In this document: piece after piece, positions 25,937-34,487 of the stretch
Position numbering within the stretch: the first letter of the stretch is position 1
How the letters are laid out: each line of letters starts with the position of its first letter
Assembly (NCBI GenBank): GCA_910585715.1
Contig: CAJUEX010000029.1
Location: 1-42,345 of the forward strand
Source of the DNA: an uncultured Lachnospiraceae bacterium
Lineage (GTDB): Bacteria; Bacillota; Clostridia; Lachnospirales; Lachnospiraceae
Direction: 5' to 3'
Length of the DNA stretch: 42,345 nucleotides
Made by a program: the position numbers and the translations under genes
The notes under the pieces: generated by a model
The model's database searches: none
The model's input: only the letters and a program-made list of their open reading frames with translations
Told to the model about the DNA's origin: nothing

Positions 25937-28294
25937 TCAAAAACGCATTGTCAGCTGAATCCGTTTCTTGGCAAGGTCCACGCTCATGACCTTTACCTCT
26001 ACGATATCCCCCACACTGACTGCCTCTAAAGGATGCTTAATAAACTTATCCGTAATCTGGGAAATATGAACCAGCCCGTCCTGATGAACGCCGATATCCA
26101 CGAAAACACCAAAATCAATTACATTTCTGACAGTGCCCTTTAATACCAGCCCGGGAGTCAAATCCTTCATATCAAGCACATCGCTTCTCAGGATTGGAGC
26201 AGGCATATCATCTCTTGGATCTCTTGCAGGCTTTTCCAGTTCCTTTAAAATATCGGTAAGAGTCAGCTCACCGATGCCAAGCTCCCCGGCAAGCTTCTTT
26301 TTATCCTTGACTTTTTGCTCAAGCCCTGAAATGCTGCCGCTGCCGGAATCTACGCTTGTTACCGTTCCACCGGCTTTCTTTTGAGAGGTGTCCTCCGGAG
26401 ATGACAGCTGAATGCCGCCCATGGCTTCTGCCAGCGCCTTGCCCATTGCCGTATTAGTGTTGCGGATGACTACCTTGGGCTGTTTTTTCTTTTGAGGCTC
26501 TTTTGCAGGTGCTTTTTTAGCAGAGGCTTTTTTCTCAGCCGCCTTTTTCTGCGCTGCTTTTACATCCTCCATGGTGAGCCCCAGCTTATCCAAAAGCTTT
26601 AGGGCAGCTTCATAGGATTCCGGATGTACGCTGGTTGCATCCAGCGGATTGTCCCCGTCCAAAATGCGCATAAAGCCGGCGCATTGTTCATAGGCTTTCG
26701 GGCCTAATTTGGCTACCTTTAAAAGTTGCCTGCGGTTGGTGAAGCGTCCGTTTGTTTCCCTGTAATCCACAATGTTTTTGGCAATTACCTTGCTGATGCC
26801 GGATATGTATTCTAACAGGGAAGCGCTGGCAGTATTTAAGTCAACTCCTACCTTATTTACGCTGTCCTCTACCACGCCGCTCAAGGCTTCGCTTAATTTT
26901 TTCTGGTTCATGTCATGCTGATACTGTCCTACGCCAATAGATTTTGGATCAATTTTTACAAGCTCCGCAAGAGGGTCCTGTAAGCGTCTTGCAATGGATA
27001 CGGCGCTTCTTTGTCCTACGTCAAAATTGGGGAACTCTTCCGTTGCCAGCTTGGAGGCGGAGTAAACAGAAGCTCCGGCTTCATTTACAATAATATATTC
27101 CACCTTCGTGTCTAATTCTTTTAGTAAGTCCACGATAATCTGCTCAGACTCTCTGGAAGCAGTTCCGTTTCCTACCGAAATCAGGGAAACATTGTATTTT
27201 TTAATTAATCTCTTTAATTCTGCCTTGGATTCCTCCACCTTGTTTTGAGGAGCAGTGGGAAAAATAACCTTTGTATCCAGCACTTTTCCGGTGGCATCCA
27301 CAACTGCCAGTTTACAGCCGGTGCGGAAAGCCGGATCCCAGCCAAGAACGGTACGGCCTGCGATGGGTGGCTGTAATAAAAGCTGCTCCAGATTTTTGCC
27401 AAATACGGTAATGGCGCCGTCCTCCGCCTTTTCCGTCAGTTCATTGCGGATTTCCCGCTCTATGGCAGGGGCAATCAGGCGGTTATAGCTGTCTTCAATA
27501 ACGTCCTTTAATACAGGAGAAGTGACGGGATTTTCTTTTGTAATGACCTTCTTTTCCAAAAACATAAAAATGCGTTCCACAGGAGCGGTTATTTTTACTG
27601 TCAGTATTTTTTCTTTTTCACCCCGGTTCAATGCCAAAATTCTGTGACCGGCAGCTTTTTTAACGGGTTCTTCATAGTCATAATACATTTCGTAAACGCT
27701 TTGTGCCTCTTTTTCTTTGGCACAGCTTGTAATCATGCCTTCATCAAAGGTAGCGTTGCGGATATAGATACGGTAATCCGCTTCATCGGAAATGGACTCT
27801 GCAATAATATCCTTTGCTCCGGCAATGGCATCCTCTACGGTTTTTACTTCCTTTTCTTCATTAATAAAGGGCATTGCCGCCTCTTCTAAAGAGGTGGTAA
27901 GCTCCTGGGCAAGAATAATCTGAGCCAGTGGTTCCAGTCCCTTTTCTTTTGCAACAGAAGCCCTTGTTTTTCTTTTCGGGCGGTAAGGGCGGTATAAATC
28001 CTCTACTACCACCAGAGTTTCAGCAGCTATGATTTTTGCCCGCAGTTCCTCTGTTAATTTTCCCTGTTCCTCTATGCTGGAAAGGACGGTTTCCTTTTTT
28101 TCTTCCAGATTCCGAAGATAGTTCAGCCGTTCAAATAAATTACGGAGTGCTTCATCGTTTAATGCGCCTGTGGCTTCCTTACGGTAACGGGAAATAAAGG
28201 GAATGGTATTTCCTTCATCTATCAGCTTTACGGCAGCCTCCACCTGCCATTTTTCCACATTTAATTCTTCTTTTAATTTCTGAATGATATCCAT
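25937..28294 (-). CDS. tex: Tex-type RNA-binding transcription accessory protein
   Basis: 785 residues. The N-terminal helical domain includes NTIPFISRYRKEATGALND and the EDLYRPYRPKRKTRA stretch. The YqgF/RNase H-like core carries ILGWDPAFRTGCKLAVVD-type sequence, the helix-hairpin-helix region is near 500-556 (LLEYISGISKVIAKNI), and a C-terminal S1 RNA-binding domain spans about 714-785 (DFGVFVDIGVHQDGLVHIS). Tex acts in the cytoplasm on RNA and transcription complexes and is conserved in most bacteria. Between HhH and S1 there is a K/A/Q-rich low-complexity insert (about 575-690), which makes the linker longer than usual. ATG has AAGGAG six bases upstream. Confidence 0.95.
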   Translation of the reverse strand: MDIIQKLKEELNVEKWQVEAAVKLIDEGNTIPFISRYRKEATGALNDEALRNLFERLNYLRNLEEKKETVLSSIEEQGKLTEELRAKIIAAETLVVVEDLYRPYRPKRKTRASVAKEKGLEPLAQIILAQELTTSLEEAAMPFINEEKEVKTVEDAIAGAKDIIAESISDEADYRIYIRNATFDEGMITSCAKEKEAQSVYEMYYDYEEPVKKAAGHRILALNRGEKEKILTVKITAPVERIFMFLEKKVITKENPVTSPVLKDVIEDSYNRLIAPAIEREIRNELTEKAEDGAITVFGKNLEQLLLQPPIAGRTVLGWDPAFRTGCKLAVVDATGKVLDTKVIFPTAPQNKVEESKAELKRLIKKYNVSLISVGNGTASRESEQIIVDLLKELDTKVEYIIVNEAGASVYSASKLATEEFPNFDVGQRSAVSIARRLQDPLAELVKIDPKSIGVGQYQHDMNQKKLSEALSGVVEDSVNKVGVDLNTASASLLEYISGISKVIAKNIVDYRETNGRFTNRRQLLKVAKLGPKAYEQCAGFMRILDGDNPLDATSVHPESYEAALKLLDKLGLTMEDVKAAQKKAAEKKASAKKAPAKEPQKKKQPKVVIRNTNTAMGKALAEAMGGIQLSSPEDTSQKKAGGTVTSVDSGSGSISGLEQKVKDKKKLAGELGIGELTLTDILKELEKPARDPRDDMPAPILRSDVLDMKDLTPGLVLKGTVRNVIDFGVFVDIGVHQDGLVHISQITDKFIKHPLEAVSVGDIVEVKVMSVDLAKKRIQLTMRF

Positions 28295-28330
28295 AGTATT
28301 CTCCTTGCTTTTATAATAGTAACGAGTTTT

Positions 28331-28358
28331 ATTATAGCAAATTCTGAAACAAGTTCAA
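28331..28358 (-). promoter_or_regulatory. Promoter of tex
   Basis: Minus strand: TTGAAC (28353-28358), 16-bp spacer, perfect TATAAT (28331-28336). The transcript start would be about 30 bases before the tex ATG. Confidence 0.65.
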
Positions 28359-28379
28359 TGAAAATTTCAAAATGGCAAG

Positions 28380-28408
28380 TTTACAATCCATTTTTACCGT
28401 ATTATAAT
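28380..28408 (+). promoter_or_regulatory. Promoter of the heterodimeric ABC exporter
   Basis: TTTACA (28380-28385), 17-bp spacer, perfect TATAAT (28403-28408), 50 bases before the first ABC gene. It is divergent from the tex promoter with about 20 bp between the two -35 boxes. Confidence 0.75.
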
Positions 28409-28458
28409 TAGGAACGGAATTATTTGGGAAATAATAAACAGCAGTAAGGATTAAAAAA

Positions 28459-30195
28459 ATGAGAAAATTACTAGTGTATTTAAAAGGTTATAAAAAAGAA
28501 ACTATTCTGGCTCCGCTTTTCAAAATGCTGGAGGCTGCTTTTGAACTGCTGGTCCCGCTGGTAGTTGCATCTATTATTGATGAGGGAATAGCAAATGGCC
28601 ACAGGGGCTATATTATCAGGATGTGCCTGCTTATGGTGGCATTGGGAGTGATTGGTCTGGTGTGTTCCATTACTGCCCAGTTTTATGCGGCAAAGGCAGC
28701 CGTAGGATTTGCCACCGGACTCAGGCACGGGCTGTTTGCACATATCCAGAGCCTTTCTTTTGCAGAAATTGACAGGATTGGCACCTCTACTATGATTACC
28801 AGAATGACCAGCGACATCAATCAGGTCCAGTCAGGAGTCAATCTGGTCCTGCGCTTATTTTTAAGGTCGCCATTTATTGTTTTCGGAGCCATGATTATGG
28901 CGTTTACGGTGGATACTAAGGCAGCTCTTGTTTTTGTGTGCGCCATTCCCCTTTTGTCCATTGTGGTATTTGGTATAATGCTCATAAGCATTCCTCTTTT
29001 CAAAAGGGTACAGGAGGCGCTGGATAAAGTTCTTCTGCTGACAAGGGAAAACCTGACAGGCATAAGGGTAATCAGGGCATTTGGCATGGAGGAAGAGGAA
29101 AAGGAACGGTTTGCCGAAAGCAACCTGTTTTTGCTGAACCTGCAAAAATATGTGGGGAAAATATCAGCCCTTATGAATCCGGTTACTTATGTGATTATCA
29201 ATAGCGCTGTTATTGCCTTGATTTGGATTGGCGGAAGGCAGGTGTATGAAGGAGTTATTACTCAGGGACAGGTAGTTGCACTGGTCAGCTATATGTCACA
29301 GATTCTTGTAGAGTTAATCAAGCTTGCCAATCTGATTATTACCGTGACAAAGGCAATTGCCTGTGGAAACCGTATACAGGCTGTGTTTGAAATAGAAAAT
29401 TCTTTAGATGAAATGCCAAAAAAGCAATGGGATGGAAAAACAGCCGGTTTCAAAATATCATTTGAAAATGTGGGACTGACCTATCCGGGAAATGCGGAGG
29501 AATCTTTAAAGGATATTGATTTTTCGGTCAGCCAAGGGGAAACGGTTGGCGTGATAGGAGGAACCGGTTCGGGGAAAACCTCTCTGGTGCATCTCATTCC
29601 GAGATTTTATGACGCCACCAGGGGAAAGGTGCTGATAGACGGCAGGGATGTGAAGGAATATCCTCTGAAAGAGCTTAGGAGCAAGATTGCAATCGTGCTG
29701 CAAAAAAGCGTGCTGTTTTCAGGAACCATCAGGGAAAATCTGCTTTGGGGCAAAGAAGATGCTAAAGAAGAGGAATTGTGGGAGGCATTGGAGATATCAC
29801 AGTCTAAAGAGTTCGTGGAGAAGAAAGAAAAAGGGCTGGAAACTATAATAAGCCAGGGAGGGAAAAACCTGTCCGGCGGGCAGAGACAACGACTTGCCAT
29901 TGCAAGGGCACTGGTGAAAAAGCCGGAAATCCTCATTATGGACGACAGTGCTTCGGCTCTGGACTTTGCAACGGATGCGGCTTTAAGAAAGGCGATTCGG
30001 GAAATGAAAAATCCTCCCGTTGTATTTATTGTGTCCCAAAGGGCAGCTTCCGTATTGCAGGCGGATAAAATCATTGTATTAGAGGATGGCGGGATTGCCG
30101 GCATGGGCACTCATGAAAAATTGCTGGAAAGCTGTGAAGTGTACCGGGAAATTTATTTCTCACAGACGGCAAAAAACAATGGAACGGAGGGCTGA
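28459..30195 (+). CDS. ABC exporter half-transporter with degenerate ATP site
   Basis: 578 residues: a six-helix exporter domain (1 to about 320) and a nucleotide-binding domain. Walker A is GGTGSGKTS (about 367-375) and the signature LSGGQRQR (about 472) is intact. Walker B reads ILIMDDSASALD, so the catalytic Glu is replaced by Asp, and the H-loop reads FIVSQRAAS, with Gln instead of His (about 525). Such changes mark the non-hydrolysing site of heterodimeric multidrug/lipid exporters. The partner gene starts three bases after its stop. Likely a membrane exporter of a hydrophobic compound; the substrate is unknown. Confidence 0.93.
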   Translation: MRKLLVYLKGYKKETILAPLFKMLEAAFELLVPLVVASIIDEGIANGHRGYIIRMCLLMVALGVIGLVCSITAQFYAAKAAVGFATGLRHGLFAHIQSLSFAEIDRIGTSTMITRMTSDINQVQSGVNLVLRLFLRSPFIVFGAMIMAFTVDTKAALVFVCAIPLLSIVVFGIMLISIPLFKRVQEALDKVLLLTRENLTGIRVIRAFGMEEEEKERFAESNLFLLNLQKYVGKISALMNPVTYVIINSAVIALIWIGGRQVYEGVITQGQVVALVSYMSQILVELIKLANLIITVTKAIACGNRIQAVFEIENSLDEMPKKQWDGKTAGFKISFENVGLTYPGNAEESLKDIDFSVSQGETVGVIGGTGSGKTSLVHLIPRFYDATRGKVLIDGRDVKEYPLKELRSKIAIVLQKSVLFSGTIRENLLWGKEDAKEEELWEALEISQSKEFVEKKEKGLETIISQGGKNLSGGQRQRLAIARALVKKPEILIMDDSASALDFATDAALRKAIREMKNPPVVFIVSQRAASVLQADKIIVLEDGGIAGMGTHEKLLESCEVYREIYFSQTAKNNGTEG

Positions 30196-30198
30196 TAA

Positions 30199-31950
30199 AT
30201 GGAGAATCAGAAAAAAAAGCAGTTGGCGATTTTAAAAGATGTGTTGCGCTATATAAAGAAATACCGCATCTATACGATATTGTCCATTATTTTGGCTGCT
30301 TCCGGCGCCCTTTTAGCTTTATATGTGCCCATTCTTACCGGTGAGGCAATCGATTTAATCTGGTACAAGGACAATGTTGATTTTGCAGGCATGAAACAGA
30401 TATTGGCGGAAGTGGCTGTTATTATATTCATAACGGCGCTTTTTCAATGGCTGATGAATGTGTGCAATAATAAGATTACCTATAATGTAGTTCATGATAT
30501 CAGAAAGGAAGCCTTTGATAAAATCGAAATTCTTCCTCTTAAATATATTGACGGTAAATCCTATGGGGAAATTGTAAGCCGTGTAATAGCGGATGTGGAC
30601 CAGTTTTCAGAGGGACTGCTAATGGGATTCACCCAGTTTTTTACCGGTGTCACCACTATTTTGGGAACGTTGTTCTTTATGCTGCGGATAAATGTAGGAA
30701 TCACCCTTGTGGTAGTATGTCTTACACCGGTGTCCCTTTTTGTGGCAGCCTTTATTGCCAAAAAAACCTTTTCCATGTTTAAGCTCCAATCAGAAACAAG
30801 AGGGGAACAGACAGGGCTGATTGAAGAAATGATAGGAAATCAAAAGGTAGTTCAGGCTTTTGGCAGGGAGGAAAATGTGCTGGAAAGATTTGATGAAATC
30901 AATAGCCGTCTGAAAACCTGTTCTTTGAGAGCCATATTTTTCTCATCGCTGACTAATCCCTCTACCCGTTTTGTAAATGGACTGGTCTATGCCGGGGTGG
31001 GCTTTTTCGGTGCCCTTGCCGCCATTGGCGGAAGGCTTACCGTAGGGCAGCTTTCCTGTTTTTTAAGCTATGCCAACCAGTATACAAAGCCTTTCAATGA
31101 AATTTCCGGGGTGGTGACGGAGCTGCAGAATGCTCTTGCCTGTGCAGGGCGGATTTTTGAACTGATTGAGGAACAGCCACAGACACCGGAAGCTGAAAAT
31201 GCCCATGAGCTGAAAGAAGTGGACGGAACAGTGAATTTACAGGATGTTTCCTTTTCCTATGAAGAAAGTAAAAAACTGATTGAGCATCTGAATCTTTCAG
31301 TAATGCCGGGACAGAGAATTGCTATTGTAGGTCCTACGGGATGCGGGAAAACCACAATCATTAATTTGCTGATGCGCTTTTATGATGTGAATCAGGGCAA
31401 CATTGAGGTAAACGGTATGGATATACGGGAGGTCACAAGAAAAAGCCTCAGGGCTTCGTATGGTATGGTGCTTCAGGAAACCTGGCTGAAATCCGGAACT
31501 ATCGAGGAAAATCTGAAAATGGGTAAGCCTCATGCAACAAGGGAGGAAGTTATAGAAGCTGCAAAGGCAGCCCATGCCCATAGCTTTATCAAACGTCTGC
31601 CAAAGGGCTATGATACTTATATCACAGAAGAAGGAGGAGGTCTGTCCATAGGACAAAAGCAGCTTTTGTGTATTGCAAGAGTTATGCTTTGTTTACCACC
31701 CATGCTTATTCTGGATGAAGCAACCTCATCCATTGATACCCGTACCGAATTAAAGATTCAAAAAGCATTTGAAAGAATGATGGCGGGAAGGACCAGCTTT
31801 ATTGTGGCCCACAGGCTTTCCACCATTAAAGAAGCGGATGTGATACTGGTTATGAAGGATGGCGCCATCATTGAGCAGGGAACCCATGAAGAGCTGCTTG
31901 GAAAAAAAGGATTTTATTACAATTTGTATAACAGTCAGTTTGCATTTTAG
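30199..31950 (+). CDS. ABC exporter half-transporter, catalytic partner
   Basis: 583 residues: an exporter membrane domain with the coupling segment EEMIGNQKVVQAFGREE (typical of the MsbA/BmrA-like superfamily) and an NBD with Walker A GPTGCGKTT (about 378-386), a canonical LILDEATSS Walker B and the VAHRLST H-loop. Its signature motif is LSIGQ (482-486) instead of LSGGQ. In the dimer this altered signature faces the defective Walker B of the first subunit, so one composite site is degenerate and the other fully competent. Co-transcribed with the partner and ended by a strong terminator. Confidence 0.93.
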   Translation: MENQKKKQLAILKDVLRYIKKYRIYTILSIILAASGALLALYVPILTGEAIDLIWYKDNVDFAGMKQILAEVAVIIFITALFQWLMNVCNNKITYNVVHDIRKEAFDKIEILPLKYIDGKSYGEIVSRVIADVDQFSEGLLMGFTQFFTGVTTILGTLFFMLRINVGITLVVVCLTPVSLFVAAFIAKKTFSMFKLQSETRGEQTGLIEEMIGNQKVVQAFGREENVLERFDEINSRLKTCSLRAIFFSSLTNPSTRFVNGLVYAGVGFFGALAAIGGRLTVGQLSCFLSYANQYTKPFNEISGVVTELQNALACAGRIFELIEEQPQTPEAENAHELKEVDGTVNLQDVSFSYEESKKLIEHLNLSVMPGQRIAIVGPTGCGKTTIINLLMRFYDVNQGNIEVNGMDIREVTRKSLRASYGMVLQETWLKSGTIEENLKMGKPHATREEVIEAAKAAHAHSFIKRLPKGYDTYITEEGGGLSIGQKQLLCIARVMLCLPPMLILDEATSSIDTRTELKIQKAFERMMAGRTSFIVAHRLSTIKEADVILVMKDGAIIEQGTHEELLGKKGFYYNLYNSQFAF

Positions 31951-31958
31951 ATATTGCT

Positions 31959-32000
31959 AAGGAGAAAGAATAAAAAGTGGTTCTTTCTCCTTTTGTTTAT
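31959..32000 (+). terminator. Terminator of the ABC exporter operon
   Basis: A perfect 12-bp stem, AAGGAGAAAGAA (31959-31970) with its complement (31981-31992), 10-base loop, then TTTTGTTTAT. It lies eight bases after the stop. Confidence 0.9.
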
Positions 32001-32217
32001 ATTCAGTTTATATATCAAGATTATAATGGGTAAAAATTTTTGCAGATTTTGAAGTTTTTTTCCTGAATTGAACGTTGTATTGGTATGTAAGGCATTTCTG
32101 ATTTTTTTATTTGCAGACTTTAGAAGTATTGCTTTGCTAAATACTTGCCAGGATGCCCGTTTGGAAGGCTTCGGGCTACGCTGTTACGAAAAAAAGGAAA
32201 AAATAAGTGAATATATA
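32001..32217. other. Intergenic stretch without a recognisable gene
   Basis: AT-rich spacer between the exporter terminator and the macB-type promoter. A 63-codon frame crosses it (32068-32259), but it has no ribosome site, mixed composition and runs over the promoter, so I do not call it. I see no RNA element. Confidence 0.5.
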
Positions 32218-32246
32218 TTGACAAGAAGAAAGAAATGTATTAATGT
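32218..32246 (+). promoter_or_regulatory. Promoter of the MacB-type operon
   Basis: Perfect TTGACA (32218-32223), 17-bp spacer, poor -10 TAATGT (32241-32246). A strong -35 with a weak -10 fits a regulated promoter. Confidence 0.45.
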
Positions 32247-32263
32247 ACCAATTGAATAATACA
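32236..32263 (+). promoter_or_regulatory. Operator-like inverted repeat over the -10 region
   Basis: TGTATTA (32236-32242) and TAATACA (32257-32263) are inverted with 21 bp between centres, two helical turns. A second overlapping pair, AATGTATT (32234-32241) and AATACATT (32266-32273), shares the left half. The placement over the -10 and start site suits a dimeric repressor. No regulator gene is adjacent. Confidence 0.35.
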
Positions 32264-32298
32264 GCAATACATTGTGAAAAAAGGAAAGGACAGGAAGC

Positions 32299-32994
32299 AT
32301 GGATTCACTAATTGAAATAACGGATATATGCAAGGTATATAATCCGGGTGAAAATGAAGTAAGGGCTCTCGATCATGTATCCCTGAATATTCGCAAAGGA
32401 GAATTTGTGGCAATTATAGGCCAGTCGGGTTCAGGTAAGTCCACTCTGATGAATATGCTGGGATGTCTGGATGTTCCTACAAGCGGTATTTACATATTAA
32501 ACGGAAGCGATGTATCGGATATGTCAGATGATGAACTTTCGGACATTCGGAATCAGGAGATTGGATTTATCTTTCAGGGATTTAATTTAATTGCCGGTCT
32601 GAACGCCATGGAAAATGTGGAGCTGCCTCTTATTTACAGAGGTGTTGGCAAAAAGGAAAGGCATCGTCTGGCGGTGGCCGCTTTAACTAAGGTGGGGTTG
32701 GACCATCGTTTGGACCATAAGCCTTCGGAAATGTCGGGAGGGCAGCAGCAGAGGGTTGCCATTGCAAGGGCTATTGCACAGGCGCCTCCGGTTATTCTGG
32801 CAGATGAGCCTACAGGAAATCTGGATTCTGCCTCCAGCAAGGAAATTATACAAATCCTAAAAGAGCTTCACAAGGAAGGCAGAACAGTCATCATTATAAC
32901 CCATGACAATGATATAGCCGCCCAGGCCAAAAGAGTTATCCGGATCAGGGACGGAAGAATAGAAAAAGATTATATAAATGAAATTCAGGAGTAA
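32299..32994 (+). CDS. MacB/LolD-type ABC transporter ATPase
   Basis: 231 residues, a stand-alone NBD: Walker A GQSGSGKST (about 40-48), the Q-loop in IGFIFQGFNLI, signature MSGGQQQR, Walker B ILADEPTGNLD and H-loop IITHD. The LDVPTSGIYILNG and DEPTGNLDS wording is characteristic of the MacB/LolD/FtsE group. It powers the permease encoded two genes downstream; the adaptor gene lies between. The last codons overlap an in-frame upstream ATG of the next gene, so the operon is tightly packed. Confidence 0.92.
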   Translation: MDSLIEITDICKVYNPGENEVRALDHVSLNIRKGEFVAIIGQSGSGKSTLMNMLGCLDVPTSGIYILNGSDVSDMSDDELSDIRNQEIGFIFQGFNLIAGLNAMENVELPLIYRGVGKKERHRLAVAALTKVGLDHRLDHKPSEMSGGQQQRVAIARAIAQAPPVILADEPTGNLDSASSKEIIQILKELHKEGRTVIIITHDNDIAAQAKRVIRIRDGRIEKDYINEIQE

Positions 32995-33007
32995 AGAGGA
33001 AAAGAAG

Positions 33008-34474
33008 ATGGAAAAAAAGGAAAAGAAGAAAAAAGGAAAAAAGAAATGGTTTATTATCGGGGGAATTGCAATAGTCATAATCGGCTTTGTGGTCATTATG
33101 AATATGATGAACGCCCAGAATATTACAATGCCTGTAAATGTAACACAGGCATTGAACGGGGATATTACCCAGACGGTGGAAAGCTCCGGTACAGTGGCAA
33201 GTGAAGAAAAGAAAGTATATTTTGCCCAGGTAAACGGAAAGGTAAACAGTCTGAACGTAACAGCCGGCGCAAATGTAAAGGCTGGAGAAAATGTAGTTTC
33301 TTATGATTTGGAGTCGCTGGAGTCAGAACTGAAAAAAGTGGAGCTGGAAGCAAAAGCAAATAGTTACGGGATTGATGCCACGGTGACGGGACTGAATGAA
33401 TCCCAGAGAAAATCCAGTGAAGCTGCTGCCAACTACGATGAAGCTGTAAAATATGTGGCTCACTACAATGAATGCGTGGGACAGATTAATGCTCAGCTGT
33501 CAAAGGCAAATGAGCTTTCCGGGCAGGCAGCAGCTTTACAGGCAGAAATTAAGGAACTGGAGGCAAAGCTTGTAGCAAAGCCGGAAAGTGAAAAGCTGAA
33601 GGATAAATTAGAAAAAAAGCAAGATGAGCTGAAGAAAGTAAATAAGGAACAGGAAAAATATAATGTGGCAGAGCTTCAGTCTGCTCTCGAGGTGTGTTCC
33701 GGCGACCTGGCGGAATACAAAGCACGAAAAGACCAGTATGAAGCAGCAAAGGAAGCAGATCCGTCCATAGGAAGCCAGAAAGCCCAGCAGTCTGCATTAA
33801 AGGAAGTTTCCAGACTGACTGCGGAAACGGCACAGGAGAATTTCAGAAAGGCACAGAATGGAGTGGTCATAGATTTTAACGGGATTGTCTCAAGTGTGGA
33901 TGTGGCAGAAGGACAGACCGTAACGGAAGGAACACCTTTATTTACACTGGAGAGTCTGGAAAAGGTAAAGGCTGCCATTTCTGTCTCCAAATATGACTTG
34001 GAGAAAATTGCTATAGGGCAAAAGGCAAAGGTCAGCATTAATGGAAAAGAATATGACGGAACCTTATCCGCAATCAATAAAATAGCACAGGCTAACCAGT
34101 CCGGCACTCCGATGGTAAATGTGGATATTCATATAGAAAACCCGGATGACAATATTTTTCTCGGAATAGAAGCAAAGGTAAGTCTTGAAACAGCTAAAAA
34201 AGAGAAGACGCTGATGATTCCGGTGGAATGTGTCAATTCGGATATGAACGGTGATTTCTGCTGGATTGTGGTGGACGGCATAGTAACCCGCAGGGAAATT
34301 GAAACAGGTATTTCAACAGACACCTATATGGAAGTATTAAGCGGTCTGAATGAAGGAGATAAGGTAGTAACCGATATGACGGTTGCCTTAGAGGAAGGCA
34401 TGGAGGTTATGCCTGTTGAGGAGAGTGCGGGAGAAAACGGAGAAGAAGCCAATACTACCGCGGTTTCTGAATAG
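33008..34474 (+). CDS. HlyD/MacA-like efflux adaptor protein
   Basis: 488 residues from ATG 33008, with AGAGGA seven bases upstream; the ATG at 32978 overlaps the ATPase gene and lacks a site. The N-terminus is a run of Lys/Glu followed by one membrane helix (about 14-35). Then come a beta-barrel/lipoyl half (VNGKVNSLNVTAGANVKAGE), a long coiled coil (about 95-290, rich in A, K, E), the second lipoyl half (GIVSSVDVAEGQTVTEGTPL) and a barrel, with an acidic C-terminal tail. It links permease and substrate at the outer face of the membrane. In a monoderm the partner beyond the cell membrane is unclear. Confidence 0.88.
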   Translation: MEKKEKKKKGKKKWFIIGGIAIVIIGFVVIMNMMNAQNITMPVNVTQALNGDITQTVESSGTVASEEKKVYFAQVNGKVNSLNVTAGANVKAGENVVSYDLESLESELKKVELEAKANSYGIDATVTGLNESQRKSSEAAANYDEAVKYVAHYNECVGQINAQLSKANELSGQAAALQAEIKELEAKLVAKPESEKLKDKLEKKQDELKKVNKEQEKYNVAELQSALEVCSGDLAEYKARKDQYEAAKEADPSIGSQKAQQSALKEVSRLTAETAQENFRKAQNGVVIDFNGIVSSVDVAEGQTVTEGTPLFTLESLEKVKAAISVSKYDLEKIAIGQKAKVSINGKEYDGTLSAINKIAQANQSGTPMVNVDIHIENPDDNIFLGIEAKVSLETAKKEKTLMIPVECVNSDMNGDFCWIVVDGIVTRREIETGISTDTYMEVLSGLNEGDKVVTDMTVALEEGMEVMPVEESAGENGEEANTTAVSE

Positions 34475-34487
34475 TGGAGGAAGCTAC

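Noticed and set aside
29607..30110. 167-codon minus-strand frame inside the first ABC gene
   Set aside because: Lies wholly opposite a conserved NBD; serine-rich antisense artefact.
32068..32259. 63-codon frame before the MacB-type operon
   Set aside because: No ribosome site, no recognisable protein pattern, and it overlaps the promoter boxes.
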